NCBI GenBank assembly: GCA_023392945.1
Contig: JAEWNB010000075.1
Location: forward strand, 1 to 5,771
Direction: 5' to 3'
DNA from: Bacteroidota bacterium
GTDB taxonomy: Bacteria; Bacteroidota; Bacteroidia; Bacteroidales; WCHB1-69
Length of the DNA stretch: 5,771 nt
The translations under genes and the position numbers were made by a program. Under the pieces are notes generated by a model. That model was not told where the DNA came from. It searched no databases and was given only the letters and a program-made list of their open reading frames with translations. This document shows positions 1-5,771 of the stretch, in pieces (position 1 is the stretch's first letter; each line of letters begins with the position of its first letter).

Positions 1-24
1 AGAGCTTACTAAAGAAAATGATGA

Positions 25-58
25 TTTGAGGCAACTTTTTATTTTATTACTAATTTTA
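25..58 (+). promoter_or_regulatory. Possible weak Bacteroidota-type promoter before mazG
   Basis: A TTTG at 25-28 and TAATTTTA at 51-58 resemble the Bacteroidota -33 (TTTG) and -7 (TANNTTTG) boxes. The second box lacks the final G, and the 22-base spacer is slightly longer than the usual 19-21. The region is almost pure A+T, so chance matches are likely. A 7-bp all-A/T inverted repeat (51-57 with 61-67) overlaps it. Transcription could equally enter from an upstream gene. Confidence 0.25.
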
Positions 59-71
59 TTAAAATTATAAT

Positions 72-848
72 ATGCAAGATAACAGACTCTCAGCCTTTAA
101 AAGATTATTGGATATTATGGATGAACTCAGAGAGAAGTGTCCCTGGGATAGCAAACAAACATTTGAAACGCTTCGTTATTTGACTATTGAGGAAACTTAC
201 GAACTATCTGATGCCATCCTCGACAATAATCCTTTGGAAATTTCTAAAGAGTTGGGAGATCTTATGCTCCATCTTGTTTTTTATGCAAAAATCGGTTCAG
301 AATCAGGTTCTTTTGATATTGCTGATGTTTTGAACGGGATATGTGAAAAGTTAATTCGTCGCCATCCGCATATTTTTGGAGACGTTAAGGTTGCTGACGT
401 TGATGATGTTAAGAATAATTGGGAGAAAATTAAATTAAAAGAGGGAAATAAATCTGTCCTGGCAGGCGTTCCTTCTTCACTCCCGGCAATGGTTAAAGCA
501 TATCGAATTCAGGAAAAAGTAAGAGGAGTGGGTTTTGATTGGGAAAAAAAAGAACAAGTTTGGGATAAAGTTGAAGAAGAAATTAGGGAGTTTAAATCTG
601 AAATGGATTTAAATTCTTGTAAAATGGAAGATGAATTTGGAGATCTTCTTTTTGCACTTGTTAACTATGCGCGTTTTATAAAAATCAATCCGGAAGATGC
701 ACTTGAAAAGACTAACAGAAAATTTATCAGACGTTTTCAATTTATGGAAAAATGTTCTCTTGAATCCGGGAAACCCTTATCGGAAATGACTCTTAATGAA
801 ATGGAGCTTCTTTGGCAACAGGCAAAATCGGAGAAAAATATAATTTAG
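72..848 (+). CDS. mazG: MazG nucleoside triphosphate pyrophosphohydrolase
   Basis: MazG hydrolyses (d)NTPs to the monophosphate and pyrophosphate. It clears non-canonical nucleotides in the cytoplasm and in some bacteria affects (p)ppGpp levels. The 258-residue length is close to the 263 residues of E. coli MazG, and both tandem MazG domains are visible. Domain one has CPWD (23-26), the metal-binding acidic helix EETYE (40-44) and ELGD (60-63), then RRHPHIFGD (96-104). The linker SVLAGVPSSLPAM (128-140) and the YRIQEKVRGVGFDW stretch (144-157) are family hallmarks. Domain two has KVEEEIREF (166-174) and EFGD (188-191). Both acidic motifs are intact, so an active enzyme is expected. The ATG at 72 gives the standard N-terminus; no Shine-Dalgarno sequence precedes it, as is usual in Bacteroidota. 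The next gene starts 17 bp after the stop, so the two may be cotranscribed, although their functions are unrelated. Confidence 0.96.
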   Translation: MQDNRLSAFKRLLDIMDELREKCPWDSKQTFETLRYLTIEETYELSDAILDNNPLEISKELGDLMLHLVFYAKIGSESGSFDIADVLNGICEKLIRRHPHIFGDVKVADVDDVKNNWEKIKLKEGNKSVLAGVPSSLPAMVKAYRIQEKVRGVGFDWEKKEQVWDKVEEEIREFKSEMDLNSCKMEDEFGDLLFALVNYARFIKINPEDALEKTNRKFIRRFQFMEKCSLESGKPLSEMTLNEMELLWQQAKSEKNII

Positions 849-865
849 TTATTAATTTCCCTACT

Positions 866-2797
866 ATGAAAATTCGCCCATTTGTATTATCATTGTTGAT
901 AATTCTAGTTACTTCCGCCTCATTTTCTCAGCAAAATGCAAGCAAAAAAATCATGAATCTTTGTAATAAGGCCAAAGAAGCTATTAATTTGCAACAATTT
1001 GACAAAGCAGAAAAATATCTTCAGAAATCTTTGTCCCTTGACTCTTCATACGCCGATGCTTATGTTTTGTATGGTGATATTTATAATGTTACATTACAAT
1101 CTGAAAAAGCAGCCGATTGTTATAATAAAGCTATTAGTTTACTTAAGAACCCAAAGCCGAATTTATTTTTTATTGCTGCCGGAGAAGAGTTGAAATGCGG
1201 ACGTTATCAGAATGCTCAGAAAAATTTTAATTTATATCTGGAGAAAACCGGAAATGAATCCTCTTTGATGGATGAGGTTATGAAAGGACTTGAAACATGT
1301 GCGTTCGGGATTGAAGCACTTAAAAATCCTGTCGATTTTAATCCTGTCAACCTCGGTCAGAGTATCAATTCGGAATGGGATGAATATTTGGCTGCTTTAA
1401 CTGCTGATGAGGAAGAATTTATCTTTACGGTTCGCCGCCCAAGAGATAACAATACTATTTGTGCCTTTTGTCAAATGGAAGAAGATTTCTATTCAAGTTT
1501 GAAAGAAAATGGTGAGTGGCAGCCCAGAAAACCCTTAGATAATCCTGTTAATTCAAGCTATAATGAAGGGGCTCAGTGCATTTCTCAGGATGGTCGATTT
1601 CTTTTTTTTACACTATGCAATGCCGATTTCGGATATGGTAGCTGTGACCTATATTGGTCAAAAAAAATTGGAAGTAGATGGTCACGTCCCAGAAATTTTG
1701 GACAGCCCGTGAATTCTCCCTTTTGGGAATCACAACCAACCATTTCTCCTGATGGAAAAACTATCTATTTTGCCTCAAACCGTCCGGGCGGAAATGGCAA
1801 AATTGATATATGGAAAACTGAAATGACGGAAGAGGGAGTCTTTACTGTTCCTGAAAATTTAGGCATTATTATCAATACCAAAGATGATGATACTGCACCT
1901 TTTATTCATGCTGATGGAAAAACTCTATTTTTTGCTTCTGATGGTCATCGAGGAATGGGTGGAAAAGATATTTTTTATTCTACATTGTTACTAGACAATA
2001 GTTGGACTGAGCCTATAAATCTTGGCTATCCGATTAATACACCCGCTGATGAAATCAATATTTTGATTAATGCATCTGGAAATACCGCCTATTTTGCCTC
2101 AGATAAAGATGGAGGTTTCGGAGGATTGGATTTATATAGCTTTGAACTTGATGAACGACTTCGTCCTACTCCGGTTACTTATATTAAAGGAAGAGTTCAG
2201 GATGCCGTTTCTTTACATCCAATTCAAGCTTCTATTGAGCTATTTGACCTGAATCAAAATCAGATTATTACTTCCACAAGTTCAGATCCTGAAACAGGAG
2301 AGTTTTTAGCTTGTATCCTTACCGGAACAAATGTTTTGCTTAATGTTTCTAATCCCCTCTATCCTTTTTATTCGGAAAATTTCCAATTAAAAAAGTCATA
2401 TTCTAAGCTAGAACCTTTTCTTAAAGACATTAATTTGCGTAGACCCGATGTGGGATCTACTTTTATTTTGAGAAATATTTTCTTCGATTTTGACAAAAGT
2501 AGTTTAAAAAATGAGTCATTTGTTGAGTTAGATAAGCTGGTTGATTACTTGAAACAGAATCCTTCGTTAAACATTGAAATTGGTGGACATACTGATAATT
2601 CTGGCAGTGATGATTACAACATAAGACTCTCGTTGGATCGTTCAAAAGAAGTTTATAATTATCTGATTTTAAAGGGTGTGGATTCCTCTCGATTGACTTA
2701 CAAAGGGTATGGTAAAAATAACCCGATTGCATCCAATGATACCGAAGAGGGACGAGCTGCAAATCGCAGAACTGAATTTAAAATCATCAGTAGGTAG
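866..2797 (+). CDS. OmpA family protein with TPR, PD40 beta-propeller and carboxypeptidase-regulatory-like domains (PorE-like)
   Basis: This is a 643-residue periplasmic or outer-membrane-associated protein predicted to hold peptidoglycan through its C-terminus. The ATG at 866 was chosen over the in-frame ATG at 812, which lies inside mazG, because 866 gives a clean signal peptide (residues 1-21, ending ASFSQ). Domains in order: TPR-like helices (about 29-130); a propeller with a degenerate first repeat (171-218) and four clear PD40 repeats (232-266, 287-320, 341-374, 395-428), for example ISPDGKTIYFASNRPGG and FASDGHRGMGGKDIF; a carboxypeptidase-regulatory-like beta domain (about 437-525); and OmpA_C (530-643). 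OmpA_C has NIFFDFDKSSL, GGHTDN and GRAANRRTEF. D577 and R592 match E. coli OmpA D271 and R286, which bind diaminopimelate. The order matches Porphyromonas PorE, but PorE is a lipoprotein and this has no lipobox. Many Bacteroidota carry several paralogues, so the symbol is left blank. Cysteines at 199/202 and 251/260 could form disulfides. Confidence 0.93.
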   Translation: MKIRPFVLSLLIILVTSASFSQQNASKKIMNLCNKAKEAINLQQFDKAEKYLQKSLSLDSSYADAYVLYGDIYNVTLQSEKAADCYNKAISLLKNPKPNLFFIAAGEELKCGRYQNAQKNFNLYLEKTGNESSLMDEVMKGLETCAFGIEALKNPVDFNPVNLGQSINSEWDEYLAALTADEEEFIFTVRRPRDNNTICAFCQMEEDFYSSLKENGEWQPRKPLDNPVNSSYNEGAQCISQDGRFLFFTLCNADFGYGSCDLYWSKKIGSRWSRPRNFGQPVNSPFWESQPTISPDGKTIYFASNRPGGNGKIDIWKTEMTEEGVFTVPENLGIIINTKDDDTAPFIHADGKTLFFASDGHRGMGGKDIFYSTLLLDNSWTEPINLGYPINTPADEINILINASGNTAYFASDKDGGFGGLDLYSFELDERLRPTPVTYIKGRVQDAVSLHPIQASIELFDLNQNQIITSTSSDPETGEFLACILTGTNVLLNVSNPLYPFYSENFQLKKSYSKLEPFLKDINLRRPDVGSTFILRNIFFDFDKSSLKNESFVELDKLVDYLKQNPSLNIEIGGHTDNSGSDDYNIRLSLDRSKEVYNYLILKGVDSSRLTYKGYGKNNPIASNDTEEGRAANRRTEFKIISR

Positions 2798-3671
2798 AAG
2801 ACTCCTTTTTATTCAAAAAAAGTAGAAGAACATTAGCTACTTTCCTTTCTCCGAAATGATCATATTTTCCGTTGTCAGTGGGATGATTCATGATACCATA
2901 ATTATCTTTGTTAATAAAAAGGGTACTCGAACCTCCCCCGTCAAGGTTTAGCATGGTCTTAGCGTTGAGCCATTTTAGAATGGATGCAAATTCCTTAAGT
3001 GTCATTCCCGCAGCTTCTTTCATTCGCCCGTCAACAACTATTAGTAATATTTTTCCCTCATCAGTTATGGCAACCCCTGTTCTGTTATGGCGATCTAATG
3101 TAAATGAGTTTTGAATAAATGAAAGTGTTTGATGATCAAACAATAACATTGGTCCGGATGTCATTATTTCTTCTTGTTGCAAGCCATCTTCAAAATCAAT
3201 ATTGGTGTCCGGCATTATGATGGAAAGATGCCCGTTTTGAATGGCAAGAAGACCATTCTTATAGGTTTTGCGTTTGCCATCTTTATAAGTATTTGAAGCA
3301 AATTTTTTGCCATTGACTCTAAGATAGTCAGTGGGAATTCCACTTTTCATAAAAAAAAAGGAACCATTTATCGCAACAAAAGCATTGTTGTTTTTACAAA
3401 ATTCGGAAGTTTTGGTTAAGGTCGACGATGCTGCCAGTTTAAAGAAAAAGTCATTCCTATTTTCATCGATCTCTACAATATATATATTTTGATTTGAGTT
3501 GAATAAAGAATTATCTGAAATGGATAAATTTTTAAGCAACAGTCCTTCTGCAAGAGTGTCAGTTTTCCAATTTCCGTTAACGACAGCTAATGAATCAAAA
3601 TTTTGGGCAATCAAGAGATTGCCCAAAAGAGAAATAAATATAACTAATAAGCTCTTTTTCACAAAGCCCAA
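2787..3671 (-). CDS. Secreted phosphodiester glycosidase family protein (NAGPA-like)
   Basis: This exported protein has the fold named after mammalian NAGPA, the enzyme that uncovers mannose-6-phosphate by cleaving a GlcNAc phosphodiester. Bacterial members are linked to cell-wall or polysaccharide phosphodiesters; the substrate here is unknown. Family motifs, numbered from the TTG start: FVAINGSFFF (98-107), TSGPMLL (171-177), R197 in RTGVAI, VVVDGR (211-216 region), GMTLKEFASIL (222-232), NLDGGGSSTLF (242-252) and ERKVANV (275-281). All the usual conserved residues are present and the 294-residue length suits a single domain. There is no ATG start. The options are TTG at 3671 or GTG at 3662; both precede a signal peptide ending near LLIAQ (residue 23). 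The GTG version (VKKSLLVIF...) gives the more classical n-region. The gene follows the coiled-coil gene closely and in the same frame. Its last 11 bp overlap the OmpA gene on the opposite strand. A strong stem-loop lies in its signal-peptide codons, and nine Ts run through the NGSFFF motif. Confidence 0.9.
   Translation of the reverse strand: MGFVKKSLLVIFISLLGNLLIAQNFDSLAVVNGNWKTDTLAEGLLLKNLSISDNSLFNSNQNIYIVEIDENRNDFFFKLAASSTLTKTSEFCKNNNAFVAINGSFFFMKSGIPTDYLRVNGKKFASNTYKDGKRKTYKNGLLAIQNGHLSIIMPDTNIDFEDGLQQEEIMTSGPMLLFDHQTLSFIQNSFTLDRHNRTGVAITDEGKILLIVVDGRMKEAAGMTLKEFASILKWLNAKTMLNLDGGGSSTLFINKDNYGIMNHPTDNGKYDHFGERKVANVLLLFLNKKESSTY
3601..3628 (-). terminator. Intragenic perfect stem-loop, possible terminator or attenuator
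   Basis: Read on the minus strand, the left arm is TTTTGGGCAATC, the loop TCTT and the right arm GATTGCCCAAAA. This gives a perfect 12-bp stem with a 4-base loop, followed at once by TTTT then GATT. The shape is that of an intrinsic terminator with a short U-tract, and only in the minus orientation. It begins 49 bases after the stop of the coiled-coil gene and covers codons 15-24 of the glycosidase gene. It may partly end transcription after the first gene, or be held open by ribosomes translating the second. Function is inferred; the structure is seen directly. Confidence 0.4.
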
Positions 3672-3677
3672 TATTTT

Positions 3678-4607
3678 TTAATCAAGTTCAAAAGAAGTTT
3701 CACCGAGAAAACCGGAATCGGAAAATATTTCCACAATATATTTACCCTTTGCTACTTTGTCACCATCACGAACATCCCAAAATAAAGTAACATTTTCTGC
3801 TTTTTTTGTATAATTGATAGTTGTCTTTGCGGTATATTGTAACTGTTGACCATTATTGTTAAAAGTAAAAGCATCACTTGAACCCGGTGATAGAACACGT
3901 CCTGTTTCCGGAACTGCAATTCTGCAATATATGTTAACAGGTCCCGACTCAATAAGAGAGTTCTCTCCTAAAATTAAACTGGTTTTGAATTTTTTTGCTC
4001 TTGAAGCTTTTTCAGTAATTACTTCAGAGGAATTTCTGGATTTGTAGTAAACGGCACGACTATATATATTATATGCTTTAAAAACAGCAGCAGTTGTAAT
4101 TTTAGCACTTAAGTTTTCTTTTTCCTGTTGATAGGTGGCACTTTTTTCCTTCTCCTGAACGAGGGACTCTTTTACCTGCGTGTTTTCTTGTTTTAATGCA
4201 AGATTTTCCTGATACAATTTATCCATTTCATCAACATATTCTTTCGCAATAGTTTGCAGACGGGCAAGTTGTTTTTTGATTTTTTTGTAGTCGGCCTGAG
4301 AATTGATTAATTTCTTAATTTCTTCAGCATTAGCTATTATGGTACTGTCTTTTTCACTAAGTTGCTCTGAAAGATCCCCATACTCAGTTTTAATTTTATC
4401 ATGTGCAGCTAATAATGAATCCAATTCGGTCTGAAGATTTTCTTTCTCAGTAGTAGCTTCAACATATTGTGTATTAAAAACAGGCTTTGCAAAAAATCCA
4501 AAATAAAGAGTTGTTGCAAAAAATACTATGGCTAAGATTGCCAATGTAATCACCCATTTTTTTAATGGATTGGTTTGTTCATTTTTAAATTCTGTTGTTG
4601 TTTCCAT
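3678..4607 (-). CDS. Membrane-anchored coiled-coil protein, conserved in Bacteroidota, function unknown
   Basis: The protein has 309 residues and no named function that I recognise. A short charged cytoplasmic tail (1-17) leads into one transmembrane helix (about 18-40). A long Glu/Lys/Gln-rich coiled coil follows (about 50-170), and then a C-terminal beta-rich domain (about 175-309). The C-terminal part, with YCRIAVPETGRVLSP (227-241), LFWDVRDGDK (275-284) and GKYIVEIFSDSGFLGETSFELD (288-309), resembles a recurrent Bacteroidota module, apparently an immunoglobulin-like beta fold. Positive charges before the helix (KK at 16-17) suggest the coiled coil and beta domain are periplasmic. The ATG at 4607 has a good -7 box 39 bp upstream. 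The secreted glycosidase gene follows within 6-15 bp, so the two probably share a transcript and perhaps an envelope role. SMC-like or tropomyosin-like database hits to the coiled coil would reflect composition only. Confidence 0.88.
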   Translation of the reverse strand: METTTEFKNEQTNPLKKWVITLAILAIVFFATTLYFGFFAKPVFNTQYVEATTEKENLQTELDSLLAAHDKIKTEYGDLSEQLSEKDSTIIANAEEIKKLINSQADYKKIKKQLARLQTIAKEYVDEMDKLYQENLALKQENTQVKESLVQEKEKSATYQQEKENLSAKITTAAVFKAYNIYSRAVYYKSRNSSEVITEKASRAKKFKTSLILGENSLIESGPVNIYCRIAVPETGRVLSPGSSDAFTFNNNGQQLQYTAKTTINYTKKAENVTLFWDVRDGDKVAKGKYIVEIFSDSGFLGETSFELD

Positions 4608-4645
4608 ATTGAAAATAATTAATTTTGTAAACTCTAATTAAACTG

Positions 4646-4653
4646 CAAATATA
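4646..4653 (-). promoter_or_regulatory. -7 promoter box for the coiled-coil/glycosidase pair
   Basis: On the minus strand this reads TATATTTG, a perfect match to the Bacteroidota -7 consensus TANNTTTG. Nineteen bases upstream is a run of Ts (complement of 4673-4679) that could act as a weak -33 element; it lies within the first codons of comF. Transcription would start near 4639 and give a leader of about 30 bases before the ATG at 4607. It sits in the 62-bp divergent spacer (4608-4669). Confidence 0.55.
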
Positions 4654-4669
4654 CTATTTTAATTGTGTT

Positions 4670-5371
4670 ATGAAAAAAATATTTACTAAACCAGCCCTCA
4701 ACCTTTTATCCTTTTTTTATCCAAAATCTTGTGTTTCTTGTCTTAATGCTTTACAACAAAATGAAAAGCATCTTTGTTTAAATTGTATGCTTCATTTGCC
4801 TGAAACAAATTATCATTTATTTATTGAAAATCCTTTAAAAAATATTTTTTCAGGAAGAGTCAGAGTCGAAAATGTTGCTTCCTTGCTTTTTTATAAAAAA
4901 GAAAATCAGGTACAAAAAATATTGCATAGTTTAAAATATAAGGGAAATAAATATCTGGGCGAATATCTTGGAATTTATTATGGTGAAAAATTAATCCAAC
5001 AAAAAGAATATCAGAATATTGATATTATTATTCCAATTCCTTTGCATGAAAAAAAATTGAAATTAAGAGGATATAATCAAAGTGAATGGATAGCTAAAGG
5101 TCTTAGTAAAGGAATGAATCTGCCGTATAATGCAAATCTATTAATAAGAACTGAATATACCGGAACCCAAACAAAAAAAAGTCGTTTTAATCGTTGGGAA
5201 AATGTCCGTGATGTCTTTGAATTAACTGATAAGGAATTTCTTAAGGATAAGCATGTTTTATTGTGTGACGACGTTCTTACAACCGGAGCTACTACTGAAG
5301 CAGCTATTCAAAAAATAATTGAAATTGAAAATGTAAAAGTGAGTGTGGTTACTTTGGCAAGTGTCTATTAA
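4670..5371 (+). CDS. comF: ComF family phosphoribosyltransferase-like protein
   Basis: ComF/GntX proteins combine a zinc finger with a type I phosphoribosyltransferase fold. Competent bacteria need them for DNA uptake, probably at the single-stranded DNA stage inside the cell; the reaction is not settled. The zinc ligands are C21, C24, C36 and C39 (two CxxC pairs). Next come the family motif IPIPLHEKKLKLRGYNQSEW (121-140), TQTKKSRFNRWENVRDVFEL (166-185) and the PRPP-binding loop CDDVLTTGAT (199-208), with adjacent acids D200 and D201. The 233-residue length is normal for the family, and no key residue is missing. The ATG at 4670 is followed by AAAAAAA and has no Shine-Dalgarno sequence. The gene stands alone, divergent from the coiled-coil gene and convergent with the membrane-protein gene. 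Many Bacteroidota carry comF without known competence, so a role in natural transformation should not be assumed. Confidence 0.95.
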   Translation: MKKIFTKPALNLLSFFYPKSCVSCLNALQQNEKHLCLNCMLHLPETNYHLFIENPLKNIFSGRVRVENVASLLFYKKENQVQKILHSLKYKGNKYLGEYLGIYYGEKLIQQKEYQNIDIIIPIPLHEKKLKLRGYNQSEWIAKGLSKGMNLPYNANLLIRTEYTGTQTKKSRFNRWENVRDVFELTDKEFLKDKHVLLCDDVLTTGATTEAAIQKIIEIENVKVSVVTLASVY

Positions 5372-5376
5372 TAGAC
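5363..5376. terminator. 14-bp perfect palindrome between convergent genes, possible weak terminator
   Basis: GTCTATTAATAGAC is a perfect palindrome. It contains the comF stop (TAA, 5369-5371) and fills the 5-bp gap up to the last codon of the opposing gene. As RNA it would form a 5-bp stem with a TTAA loop. On the plus strand it is followed by a T-rich tract (5377-5398), so it could help end comF transcription. On the minus strand no T-run follows. The stem is short and AT-rich, so function is uncertain. Confidence 0.3.
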
Positions 5377-5771
5377 TTAATTATCTTTTTCTTTTTTTGA
5401 ATTACCCTTGAGGGCAAAAATCTCAAAAATGGCAAATAAAAAATATATGATAATAAATGATATCGCAAATCGCCATTTATCTTCTTTATTTAAAATAATA
5501 TAAAGGAATACAAATAGAAGACAGGACATAAATTTTACTGTACGAGACAGCAGATACCTTGAAATAAATCTTTTTTCATCCCTGTGTTGGTCACTCCTTA
5601 ATATAATATATAATGTAAAAAGAGTAATAATAAAGAAAAAAAGTACTATATAAGGCAAGGCAGGAGTTGAATATTGTGGATACTGCCATTGCATTATAAC
5701 AGTTAAGGCTGATATAATTATTGAAAAAACAAGTAATCTAAAAGCATACTGCTTAATTGGAGTTTTTGCCA
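5377..5771 (-). CDS. Small four-helix membrane protein, truncated at the window edge (possibly AtpI-like)
   Basis: The reading frame is open from its TAA at 5377-5379 to the right edge, encoding 130 visible residues. The ATG at 5692-5694 is not the likely start, because the 25 codons before it encode TPIKQYAFRLLVFSIIISAL, which supplies another hydrophobic helix. The last two bases of the window complete an NTG codon, so the true start may be an ATG whose first base lies just outside, giving 131 residues. Predicted helices: about 9-27, 37-57, 76-93 and 99-119, with a basic loop between helices two and three (HRDEKRF...SRYLLSR) and a charged tail (KGNSKKEKDN). Size, four helices and the motifs RTVKF and FEIFAL resemble uncharacterised Bacteroidota proteins found beside F-type ATP synthase genes (AtpI-like). 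That assignment is from memory of the pattern and is weak. It would be the last gene of any operon entering from the right. Confidence 0.75.
   Translation of the reverse strand, partial: AKTPIKQYAFRLLVFSIIISALTVIMQWQYPQYSTPALPYIVLFFFIITLFTLYIILRSDQHRDEKRFISRYLLSRTVKFMSCLLFVFLYIILNKEDKWRFAISFIIIYFLFAIFEIFALKGNSKKEKDN

Noticed and set aside
2..70. Open frame at the left edge, 22 codons ending in TAA at 68-70, perhaps the end of an upstream gene
   Set aside because: The other two frames stop at 10-12 and 27-29 and could equally be gene ends. Its last codons are low-complexity Ile/Leu from AT-rich DNA, so no frame can be chosen.
544..551. Run of eight As in mazG as a programmed frameshift site
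   Set aside because: The normal frame continues through the whole second MazG domain, and no stimulatory structure or useful alternative product is apparent.
812..865. Upstream in-frame ATG at 812 for the OmpA-family gene
   Set aside because: It lies inside mazG and would put 18 polar residues before the signal peptide; the ATG at 866 starts a normal one.
1377..2149. Internal repeats in the OmpA-family gene as a DNA repeat array
   Set aside because: The repetition is at protein level only (PD40 propeller blades); the nucleotide copies are strongly diverged.
2463..2762. 99-residue open frame on the minus strand
   Set aside because: It is antisense to the highly conserved OmpA_C domain, has no recognisable motif, and its composition fits a shadow of the real gene.
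2804..2822. CTTTTT...AAAAAAAG inverted repeat after the OmpA gene stop, as a terminator
   Set aside because: The pairing is only A/T plus one G/C, and the stretch is Lys/Phe-type coding sequence of the opposing gene; no T-run follows on the plus strand.
4624..4659. TTTG plus TACTATTT as a comF promoter
   Set aside because: The second box matches poorly, the spacer is about 24 bases, and the start would fall almost on the ATG.

Overview
The window looks like ordinary chromosome of a Bacteroidota bacterium, probably near Bacteroidales. It is AT-rich, has no Shine-Dalgarno sequence before any start, and has Sec signal peptides ending in ...SQ or ...AQ. It carries a TANNTTTG-type -7 box and a TPR / beta-propeller / OmpA protein typical of that phylum. 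There are no RNA genes, insertion sequences, CRISPR arrays or phage genes, and no sign of recent transfer.

Layout. (1) On the + strand, mazG (72-848) is followed after 17 bp by a large OmpA/PD40 envelope protein (866-2797). (2) On the - strand, a membrane-anchored coiled-coil protein (4607 to 3678) is followed after 6-15 bp by a secreted phosphodiester-glycosidase-like protein (3671 to 2787). This pair is probably one transcript, and its end overlaps the end of the OmpA gene by 11 bp. (3) A 62-bp divergent spacer separates the coiled-coil gene from comF (4670-5371, + strand). (4) A small multi-pass membrane protein on the - strand (5377 to the right edge) converges on comF with a 5-bp gap. 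Its ATG at 5694 is internal: the reading frame stays open to the window edge and adds a first membrane helix.

MazG removes abnormal nucleoside triphosphates in the cytoplasm. ComF belongs to a phosphoribosyltransferase family linked to DNA uptake or single-stranded DNA handling. The other four proteins belong to the envelope. The OmpA protein has the domain order of PorE, the type IX secretion protein that contacts peptidoglycan. The coiled-coil and glycosidase pair may act together in the periplasm, but no partner or substrate can be read from the sequence.

The best unexplained signal is a perfect 12-bp stem with a 4-base loop at 3601-3628. It lies in the signal-peptide codons of the glycosidase gene, 49 bases after the upstream gene's stop, and is followed by four Ts in the transcript direction. 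It could attenuate or terminate transcription between the two genes. I found no convincing new multi-gene system.
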